In this document: positions 15,647 through 22,506 of the stretch, one piece after another
Position numbering within the stretch: position 1 is the first letter of the stretch
How the letters are laid out: each line of letters starts with the position of its first letter
Assembly (NCBI GenBank): GCA_038328575.1
Contig: JBBQMD010000045.1
Coordinates: forward strand, 1 to 24,093
Direction of reading: 5' to 3'
DNA: 24,093 nt
Origin: JACVCS01 sp038328575
GTDB lineage: Bacteria > Planctomycetota > Phycisphaerae > Phycisphaerales > UBA1924
Program-made: the position numbers and the translations under genes
Notes under the pieces: generated by a model
What the model was told of the DNA's origin: nothing
What the model saw: only the letters and a program-made list of their open reading frames with translations
The model's database searches: none

Positions 15647-16729
15647 TCACAGCCCCGGCACCCACGTCGCCAGCAGGTCGCGCGCGGCGGTGAGGTCCTT
15701 CTTGTGGATCATCTCGCAGGTGGTGTGGATGTAGCGCGTGCCGACCACGACGCCGACGGCGCGCGCGCCGCGCCCGGTCTGCTGGGCCGCGGCGCCGTCC
15801 TGCCCGCCTCGCGCCAAGATCGTGCGCTGGTACGGGATGCGCGCCTTCTTGGCGGTCTTCTCCATGTCGTCGATGAGCTTGAAATCGGCGATGAAGGACG
15901 AGTCCATGATGTGGAGCCCCACGCCCTTTCCCTGCTCGGTCACGCGCTCGTCTTCGGGAACGCCCGGGACGTCGCAGGAGAGGGTCACGTCGATGCCGAT
16001 GCCGATGTCGCAATCAACGATGTGGCTGGAGGTGCGGGCGCCGCGCAGGCCGACTTCTTCCTGGGTAGTGAAGGCGACGTAGATCTCGCAGGCGTGGGCG
16101 GTCTTGGCGCGATCGATCTCGCGGATCGCCTCGATGCCCAGCCAGCAGGCGATGCGGTTGTCCATGGCGGGCGACGCGGCCTTTTCGCCCAGCTCAAGGA
16201 ACGGATCGGAGTAGACGCAGTAGTCGCCGATCTTCACGCGCTTGCGCACCTGCTCCGCGGGCAGGCCGGTGTCGACGATCAACTCCTTCACCTCGGGGAT
16301 CTTGATCTTGTCGGCTTCGCTCGCGATGTGGATCGGGCGCCCGCCGGGGTTCATCACGCACGGGATGTCGCCCGAGTCGGTGACGAGCGTCATGCGACGA
16401 GAGAAGAGGTTGCGCGTATCAAAGCCGCCGGCGGCGACGACGCGGATGAAGCCCTTGGCGTCGACATCGCGCACGTAGAAGCCGATCTGATCCATGTGAC
16501 AGAGCAGCAGCACGCGCGTGGGCCGCGGGCCCTTGCCGCCAGCTTTGGACGGCGCGATGGCTTTGCCCTTGGCGCGCGGCGCGCGCCGGCAGATCAGGCA
16601 GCCCATGGCGTCGGTGGTGACTTCGTCAAAGAGGCCTTTGATCTCGCGCGTGATCAGGTCGCGGACGCGTTCTTCGCGACCGGGAACGCCGGGGGTCTCA
16701 CACAGCCGCTTGAGCAGATCGATGTTCAT
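15647..16729 (-). CDS. M42 family metallopeptidase (glutamyl/deblocking aminopeptidase-like)
   Basis: This is a 360-residue dinuclear-zinc aminopeptidase of the FrvX/TET type, which trims peptides in the cytoplasm and usually forms dodecamers. The metal and catalytic residues are all in place: His78 (LLLCHMDQIGF), bridging Asp190 (AMDNRIACW), the catalytic/ligand pair Glu224-Glu225 (TQEEVGLRGA), Asp247 (GIGIDVT) and His335 (YIHTTCEM). A short Lys-rich insert lies at about 53-68. I chose the ATG at 16729 because MNIDLLKRLCETPGVPGREE is the usual family opening; the frame stays open to 16858 without family similarity. It is divergent from the YgfZ-like gene. Confidence 0.93.
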   Translation of the reverse strand: MNIDLLKRLCETPGVPGREERVRDLITREIKGLFDEVTTDAMGCLICRRAPRAKGKAIAPSKAGGKGPRPTRVLLLCHMDQIGFYVRDVDAKGFIRVVAAGGFDTRNLFSRRMTLVTDSGDIPCVMNPGGRPIHIASEADKIKIPEVKELIVDTGLPAEQVRKRVKIGDYCVYSDPFLELGEKAASPAMDNRIACWLGIEAIREIDRAKTAHACEIYVAFTTQEEVGLRGARTSSHIVDCDIGIGIDVTLSCDVPGVPEDERVTEQGKGVGLHIMDSSFIADFKLIDDMEKTAKKARIPYQRTILARGGQDGAAAQQTGRGARAVGVVVGTRYIHTTCEMIHKKDLTAARDLLATWVPGL

Positions 16730-16891
16730 TGCCGCTCCGACGAGGGTCTGGGCATGCCGCGCGTTCGCCAAGACGCCTTGGCAAGCGCGGCGCTGAGGCG
16801 CACAGGGTACACCAAACGCGATCGCGCGGCGTGCGGGACGGTCATCTACCGGCCCCATCGTTGCGCAGCCGGGCGGTTTACCCTGTGGGTG

Positions 16892-18310
16892 ATGTCACGC
16901 CAAAGCCCGCTGCTGCCGCTCCACCAACACGCTCAGGCGGTGCTTTCGTTCTACGAGGCGCCGGCCGCGAACGTTCCGCCCGCGCCCCCCGCCACCTCCA
17001 CGGGCACCACCGGCCCCACCGACACGCCCGCGCCCGCGGGGATCGCGCTGGTGCAGACGTATGGCCCGCTTGAGCTGGAGTATGCGTCGATCCGCAAGGC
17101 CAGCACTCTGCTGGATATGCCGCAGCGCGCGACGATCGTGGTCAGCGGGTCGGATCGGCTGGCGTTCCTGAATCGCATGGTGACGCAGGAGCTGAAGAAC
17201 GCGAAGCCGGGCGACGTGCGGCGTGCGTTCTGGCTGAATCGCAAGGGCCGGATTGACGCCGACCTGCGCGTGTTGATTCTCGCGGATCAGATTCTGCTGG
17301 ATGTGGATGTTCACGCGGCGGAGCGGACGCGCCGCACGCTGGGCGCGTATGTGATCACGGAGGATGTCCAGATCGAGGACCAGACCGAGCGGTATCACCG
17401 GCTGAGTTTGCATGGGCCGGCGGGGCCGCGGGCGCTGGGGCGGGTGGTTTCGGGCGGCGCGACGCCCGCCGGGGGCGAGGTCGTGATCGAGCCGGACACG
17501 AGCCGCATAGTGCAGATTGCGGGCGTGGATGTGATTGTCGATCGGGCCGACTCGACGGGCGAGATCGGGCTTGAGCTGCTGGTGCCGACGTCGGGCGTGC
17601 TGGCGGTGTATGAGGCGCTGCTGACGCTGGCGCACGAGCCCGCCAGCGCGCAGCGCGTCAATGCGCCGCCCTTGGTCCGGCCGATCGGCTTCGCGGCGTG
17701 GAACATCGCGCGACTGGAAGCCGGCACGCCGGTCTACTACCTGGACTTCGGCCCGGACTCGCTGCCCGGCGAGACCGGCGTGCTCGACGATCGCGTGTCG
17801 TTCACGAAGGGCTGCTACCTGGGGCAGGAGATCGTGGCGCGCATGAACGCGCTGGGCCATCCGCGCCGGCGCGTGGTGGCGATCCGCATCAGCGACCCGG
17901 GCGCTGTGGTTGACGCTGCGTCTGAAGCGCTCACGCGAGCGATCGGGGCCGAGGCGCGCGAGATCCCTATGGCGCGATTCCCGGGGACGGGAGCGGCGGT
18001 GTATGCGGAGCCGGCTGGCGCGGCCGCGCCCGGCGCGGTGCCTGTGCCCACGACTGCCCCAGCGCCAGTGGGCGCGGCACCGGTCGGCGCGATCACCAGC
18101 AGCACGCTGGCGCCGCTGTTGAGCCGGTCGCCGATCGCGCTGGCGATGGTGGCGTGGGCGTCGTCACAGCCGAACACCCGTGTGCTGGTCGATTGCGACG
18201 GGGCGATGCTGCCGGGCGTGATCCAGGAGAAGCTGACGTTCGTGCAGCGCCCTGCGCAGGGAGCGGCGGCTGGCGATGGGGCCGTGGGCGCTGCGCCCAC
18301 TCAAGCGTGA
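16892..18310 (+). CDS. YgfZ/GcvT-type folate-binding protein
   Basis: The 472-residue protein belongs to the aminomethyltransferase-fold family. The signature KGCYLGQE (306-313), followed by IVARMNALGHPRRR, is the hallmark of the YgfZ branch, folate-dependent proteins that help iron-sulfur enzymes. Its body shows the tripartite fold (FLNRMVTQELKNAKPGDVRR; GRIDADLRVLILADQILLDV; GEIGLELLVPTSGVLAVYEAL). Residues about 25-50 and 372-400 are Pro/Ala/Thr-rich insertions, which make it longer than the usual 320-380 residues. The ATG at 16892 follows a GTG codon; a much longer open frame upstream is an artefact of high GC. No other glycine-cleavage gene is nearby, which favours the YgfZ role over GcvT. 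Confidence 0.85.
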   Translation: MSRQSPLLPLHQHAQAVLSFYEAPAANVPPAPPATSTGTTGPTDTPAPAGIALVQTYGPLELEYASIRKASTLLDMPQRATIVVSGSDRLAFLNRMVTQELKNAKPGDVRRAFWLNRKGRIDADLRVLILADQILLDVDVHAAERTRRTLGAYVITEDVQIEDQTERYHRLSLHGPAGPRALGRVVSGGATPAGGEVVIEPDTSRIVQIAGVDVIVDRADSTGEIGLELLVPTSGVLAVYEALLTLAHEPASAQRVNAPPLVRPIGFAAWNIARLEAGTPVYYLDFGPDSLPGETGVLDDRVSFTKGCYLGQEIVARMNALGHPRRRVVAIRISDPGAVVDAASEALTRAIGAEAREIPMARFPGTGAAVYAEPAGAAAPGAVPVPTTAPAPVGAAPVGAITSSTLAPLLSRSPIALAMVAWASSQPNTRVLVDCDGAMLPGVIQEKLTFVQRPAQGAAAGDGAVGAAPTQA

Positions 18311-18324
18311 GACTCAAGCGTGAG
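18299..18324. repeat. 13-bp perfect tandem duplication across the YgfZ-like gene stop
   Basis: ACTCAAGCGTGAG occurs twice in direct succession (18299-18311 and 18312-18324). The first copy contains the TGA stop codon of the YgfZ-like gene. The second copy fills most of the 19-nt gap to the convergent amylase gene. Confidence 0.85.
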
Positions 18325-18329
18325 ACATC

Positions 18330-21179
18330 TCAGCGCTGCGTGCTGCGCATCTTGATGATCTCTTGCGTGCGGATCAGCGTCTCGAGCGCCTGGCGGTCGG
18401 CGAGCTCGTAGGTGCCGTTGCGGTTGATATCGACTTCGAGCTGATACGTCGCGAAGGGCAGGGCCCACGCGGCGTAGAGGTCTTCGATGGTCACTTGGCC
18501 ATCGCGGTTGACATCACCAGAGCCCAGCGCGAACGTCAGCGCCACGGTCTGCACGCTGGAGCGCCCGTTCAGCTCGAACGCGACGACGGTGATCTGATTC
18601 ACGCCGCCGGGGAGCGATGACGAGGTGAGCCGCCACTCGAGGCGGTCGTGCTGGAAGGCCTGATTTATGCCGCTGATGAGCGTGAGCGGGTTCGTGCCTT
18701 GGGGCACGTTGGCCAGCACGTACACCGATGTGACGGTCCGGTCCGTCGTCGTCACGCGATACTGAAACGAGCCGCCGCCAGCGGCGACCACGTCGGGCTG
18801 CAACGTCACCTGCGGGGGCAGCCGGTCAACGTAGAACACCTTGCGGAAGTCGTTGAAGATGGGCAGCCCGCCATCGACGCGGCGCCGATAGCACACGACG
18901 TTCAGGTAGTTCATGCCCTCGGGGAGCTGGGTGGTCTGAATCACTTGGCGATAGAGGCCCAGCGTGCCGGTGCCTGTCGGCCCGGAGATCGGCGACCGCT
19001 GGGTGAGGAAGGCCTCGTAGCCGCCATCGATCTGCAGGTTGGCCGCCTGATCGAACGCGCCGTTGCCGTTGTAATCGGCGAAGCCGCCGTTGAGCCGGAA
19101 GACCGCCTGATCGTCCCAGTTGTTGGTGTCGCTGGCGTCGGTCTTGAAGGTGTCGAGGCGGATCTCAAACGTCGGCGTGGTGATGACGTCGATCGGCGTG
19201 GTGCGACGCCGGAACGATGGGACGCTGACAGGGTCGGCGGGGATGACGCCCGTCGCGCCGGTGAGCGTGAGCGTGCCGCTGGGGGCGGCCGGACCGTAGA
19301 CCACGTAGCCGCGATGGTGCTCGACGGTGTTGCCGTTGACGGTCGCGGCGTTGTTCGGCACGGGGAGCAGCACGCGCCGGTTGCCGTCAACGGTGATCAC
19401 GCTGGGGATCTGGTTGGACGCGTCGACGATCGGGTCGTTCCATGCCCCGGTGAGCTCTCGCAAGCGCGTGCCAGCGGGGAACGAGGTCTGCACGCTTCGG
19501 AACGCGACGCCCGGGGTGTACGAATCGGAGATACCCACCAGCACGCTCGCGGCGGCTTCGACGCCGATGTCGTTCTTGGTCGGGTCGCTCGCCAGAAAGT
19601 TCGACCGCTCGAAGACGATGACGTCATTGAGCGAGGTGTTCTGCGGGTCCGTCGAGTTCAGCGTGTAGAACAAGTTCTTGGGCGCACCGGGCAGGTTCGC
19701 GTTGTCGTTGCGAACGTATTGGTTTGCGATCTGCACCAGGCGCTGGAGATGCGGATCGCCATCGCCCAGCGCCGTCGGGTTGCCCTCGCGCGGCCAGAAG
19801 CCGCGGTTTGCAAATCGCGAGTGCATCTCGCGAGAGTTGTAGTAGATGATGGGCTTGCCGCTCATGAACAGGATGAGCGCGTTCTCGGGCAGGGCCGCGA
19901 GCTCAAGCCCGGGGAAGCCCGGCGCCGAGCCGCCGCTGCCGGTGGAACCGTTGTCGTGCGAGTAGACGTGACGCACGCCCTGGCTGCCGTTCTGGAAGCC
20001 GTCGTCCTGCAGGTCGAGCGCGGAGTTGAGCACGTTGGACCACGTGCCGAACCCGCGTCCAGCGCGGATGTCGCGCAGCTGCCCCGCCTGGTTGAGGTCC
20101 AGCGCGTCGCGATTGCCGAAGCCGTCCTTGTTGCGGATGTACGTCTGGATGAACCCGTTGCTGTCCACCACCTCGCCGAAGGTGAACGGCGTGCCCGCGT
20201 TTCCGTTGGGATAGATCCGCCGGTTGAAGATCGCGGCGTCAAAGTCGTCGTTCCAGAACGAGGCCGGGATGTGCTTCGCGGCATCAAGCCGGAAGCCGTC
20301 AACCTTGACGTCCTCAAGCATCCACTGGACAGACCGCAGGAGCAACTGCTTGGCGTTCTCCATCGTCGCGTCGCCCGCCAGCGGGTTGGCGGTGTTGAAC
20401 GGGTAGATCGTCCACGATGCGCCGTTGGACGGATTTATGAACGTCGTCGGCGTCAGTTGCAGGTCCGGGTAGAAGCGCGCGTTGGCCGGGTTGGGTCGGT
20501 TTCGCACGAGGCCCAAGGGGATGTTCGTCTGGCCCGGCAGCGGCGGCGAGGCCACGGGTTGGCGCACGAACAAATAGTTCTTCTCTTGCGCGATGTCGAT
20601 CAGGCCCACCAGATCGCCGGTGAAGAGATTGTAGTTCGGATCGCTCGGGTTCGTGCTCTGCGTTAAGCCGTTATTAAAGTCACCCCAGAAATCTGGACCG
20701 GACGCCGGCAGATAGAAGCCGGGCCAGCCGCCGTCGTTGAGGAACGTGGAGTTGCTGGTGCGTCCCCCGTTGTGGTTCAAGATGAGGTCGACGTAGCTCT
20801 CAACGCGTGCGCGGCGCATCTCGTCGACCAGCACGCGGAACGACTGCTCGGTGCCGTAAATGGTCTCGGAGCCGGGCTGGCCAATGTCAAAGCGATCAAA
20901 GACGTCGTAGCCGGGCGAGCCGGAGCTGGCCTTCCATACCGGGGGGAGCCAGGAGGCGTTATACCCGCTCATAAACGCGTCGGGCAGGCGCGACTCGATG
21001 TTCTTCCACGAGGTCTCAAACCACTGGATGTAGATCTGGCGGTCTTGTGCCTGGGCCTGGCCTTGCGTGCCGACCGGATAGAGCAAAGCGATCGACAGAG
21101 CGAAGCCCGCAGCGAGCACGCGTTGACGCGCCGGGCCGCTGCGCGAAACTGAAGAACCGCGCGATTGACGCTGACGCAT
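18330..21179 (-). CDS. Secreted GH13 alpha-amylase-family protein with dockerin-like C-terminus
   Basis: The 949-residue exported glycoside hydrolase probably degrades starch-like alpha-glucans. A signal peptide occupies about residues 1-45 (RQRVLAAGFALSIALL, then cleavage in the AQAQ region). The GH13 (beta/alpha)8 barrel shows conserved region I DLILNH (131-136), region II GFRLDAAKH with nucleophile Asp299, region III FGEV with Glu336, and a region-IV-like YSHDNG with His408-Asp409. Beta-rich modules follow (about 560-880), including Asp/Asn-rich segments (FADYNGNGAFDQAA). The end (about 887-937) has two EF-hand-like loops, DVNRDGQVTIEDL and DINRNGTYELAD, as in dockerins. The ATG at 21179 is set by GGAGG 5 nt upstream. 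Exact substrate is not deducible. Confidence 0.9.
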   Translation of the reverse strand: MRQRQSRGSSVSRSGPARQRVLAAGFALSIALLYPVGTQGQAQAQDRQIYIQWFETSWKNIESRLPDAFMSGYNASWLPPVWKASSGSPGYDVFDRFDIGQPGSETIYGTEQSFRVLVDEMRRARVESYVDLILNHNGGRTSNSTFLNDGGWPGFYLPASGPDFWGDFNNGLTQSTNPSDPNYNLFTGDLVGLIDIAQEKNYLFVRQPVASPPLPGQTNIPLGLVRNRPNPANARFYPDLQLTPTTFINPSNGASWTIYPFNTANPLAGDATMENAKQLLLRSVQWMLEDVKVDGFRLDAAKHIPASFWNDDFDAAIFNRRIYPNGNAGTPFTFGEVVDSNGFIQTYIRNKDGFGNRDALDLNQAGQLRDIRAGRGFGTWSNVLNSALDLQDDGFQNGSQGVRHVYSHDNGSTGSGGSAPGFPGLELAALPENALILFMSGKPIIYYNSREMHSRFANRGFWPREGNPTALGDGDPHLQRLVQIANQYVRNDNANLPGAPKNLFYTLNSTDPQNTSLNDVIVFERSNFLASDPTKNDIGVEAAASVLVGISDSYTPGVAFRSVQTSFPAGTRLRELTGAWNDPIVDASNQIPSVITVDGNRRVLLPVPNNAATVNGNTVEHHRGYVVYGPAAPSGTLTLTGATGVIPADPVSVPSFRRRTTPIDVITTPTFEIRLDTFKTDASDTNNWDDQAVFRLNGGFADYNGNGAFDQAANLQIDGGYEAFLTQRSPISGPTGTGTLGLYRQVIQTTQLPEGMNYLNVVCYRRRVDGGLPIFNDFRKVFYVDRLPPQVTLQPDVVAAGGGSFQYRVTTTDRTVTSVYVLANVPQGTNPLTLISGINQAFQHDRLEWRLTSSSLPGGVNQITVVAFELNGRSSVQTVALTFALGSGDVNRDGQVTIEDLYAAWALPFATYQLEVDINRNGTYELADRQALETLIRTQEIIKMRSTQR

Positions 21180-21184
21180 GCCGA

Positions 21185-21189
21185 CCTCC
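21185..21189 (-). promoter_or_regulatory. Shine-Dalgarno site of the amylase gene
   Basis: GGAGG on the minus strand stands 5 nt before the ATG at 21179. It is the best ribosome-binding site in the window and rules out the upstream in-frame start at 21290. Confidence 0.75.
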
Positions 21190-21349
21190 GCGAACGATCT
21201 CGTGATGACAAACAGGCCAAACGACCCACGGCCCGGACGACACCGCCCGCGCGTCCAAAAGCCTACACCCGCAGACCCACTACGCCACACGATTCGGGAG
21301 TTTCTTTGCGCCGGTTCCAGGGTTTTATCGTTTGGTCGGCGAGGCCCGC

Positions 21350-22462
21350 TCAGGGCTTGGTGAACCCGATCGGCGACAGCCCGTTGCTCACCCGCTGCTT
21401 CGCCCCCGGCGCCACCGCTTGCTTGACAAACGCCCGATACTCCTGCCCCACCCGGGCCACGTCGCCATCGACATACACCCGGAAGATCTGGGGGCCAAGG
21501 TTTCGCGCCAGCAGCAGCATGCCCTGTCGATCCTGGGCCTTCAGCGCCCCGCTGGAGCGAAGCTTCGCGACCACTGCGTTGCCCAAACCCCCAGCCGCGG
21601 CGTCCTTGACCATCCGCTCAAACCCTGCTCGGTACTTTCCCCCCTCGCCCTCGCGAAGGAAATGCACCAAGGCCCAGATCTGCGCGTAGTACGTCACGCC
21701 CGCCTCGTTGCCCATCGCCAGGATCTGATCCGGCGAGGCGGTCAGCAGTGTTTCCAGCGGGAGCAGTTGGTTCGCGTCAGCCGCGGCGCGCAAACGGTCA
21801 AACCGCTCAAAGTTGTTCCAGCCACTAAAGACGACGCCCTCTTTCGTAAAGCGGTGGCCCTCGAAGAACGTCGCGATCCCTTCCTCTGCCCAGATCGGCA
21901 GCGACTCGACGAAGCTCGATTGCGTGAACTGGTGCCAGCCCTCGTGGCTGGCGATGGACATGGTGTCCGCGGGGCCAATGTCAAAGAGGTAGCCGCTGCC
22001 GCCGATGGCAAAGCCACCCCGCGCGATGGAGGAGACGGCGCGGGCACGCTCGCCCAGGCGCGTGAACGTGAGCCGGAGCCATTGCGTGCGCGAGGACATG
22101 ACAAACGTTTCCATCGGGCGCGTGGGCAGCGGCAGGTCGGTGATCGCGCTGGCGTAGTGCTTCAGCGCGCTCTCCATCAATCCGGGCAAGCGCTCGCTGA
22201 TCTGGGCAGAGCGGTCGGTGGTATAGATGATGTAGTGATCGGTCTGGATCGCGCGCCCCGCAGCACCTTCAAAGTCCCACGCTTGAACTGAACGAACCAC
22301 CGGCGTCGCGGGGATGAGCGTCACGCCGTCGCCGGATTGGGTGGCGCTGCCGCGGGTGGTGAGGGCGATCGCGCCAGATGTGGATGGGCCGCGTGAGGCG
22401 GCGCTGCAGCCGTTGAGCACGATCGCGCTGCCGGCGATGGTCGTGATCGCGCCGGCGAGCAT
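21350..22462 (-). CDS. DUF1570-like lipoprotein with gluzincin HEXXH motif
   Basis: The 370-residue protein begins with a lipoprotein signal ending in a lipobox-like LNGC (Cys19), so it is probably anchored to a membrane after export. The n-region lacks Arg/Lys, which is unusual and may mean the start is uncertain. The zinc-protease motif HEGWH (173-177) is followed about 16 residues later by WAEEGIATFFEG, the third Glu ligand of gluzincins (Glu193 or Glu194). This arrangement resembles DUF1570 proteins, common in Planctomycetota. Upstream, DHYIIYTTDRSAQISERLPG is the usual lead-in of such domains. It starts 44 nt after valS on the same strand and is likely co-transcribed. Substrate unknown. 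Confidence 0.8.
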   Translation of the reverse strand: MLAGAITTIAGSAIVLNGCSAASRGPSTSGAIALTTRGSATQSGDGVTLIPATPVVRSVQAWDFEGAAGRAIQTDHYIIYTTDRSAQISERLPGLMESALKHYASAITDLPLPTRPMETFVMSSRTQWLRLTFTRLGERARAVSSIARGGFAIGGSGYLFDIGPADTMSIASHEGWHQFTQSSFVESLPIWAEEGIATFFEGHRFTKEGVVFSGWNNFERFDRLRAAADANQLLPLETLLTASPDQILAMGNEAGVTYYAQIWALVHFLREGEGGKYRAGFERMVKDAAAGGLGNAVVAKLRSSGALKAQDRQGMLLLARNLGPQIFRVYVDGDVARVGQEYRAFVKQAVAPGAKQRVSNGLSPIGFTKP

Positions 22463-22506
22463 CGCGCACGCACACCATTGGCGGCCCGTTCGCGGGCGGA
22501 GCGTGG

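Noticed and set aside
15545..16891. Extension of the YgfZ-like gene 449 codons upstream
   Set aside because: The upstream part is antisense to the M42 peptidase, which has all its metal ligands. Family similarity begins only after 16892.
16730..16891. Glycine or folate riboswitch before the YgfZ-like gene
   Set aside because: I could not find conserved aptamer features in the 162-nt divergent gap.
18648..20666. A 672-codon plus-strand frame across the amylase gene
   Set aside because: Antisense artefact of high GC; no motif, whereas the minus strand has complete GH13 motifs.
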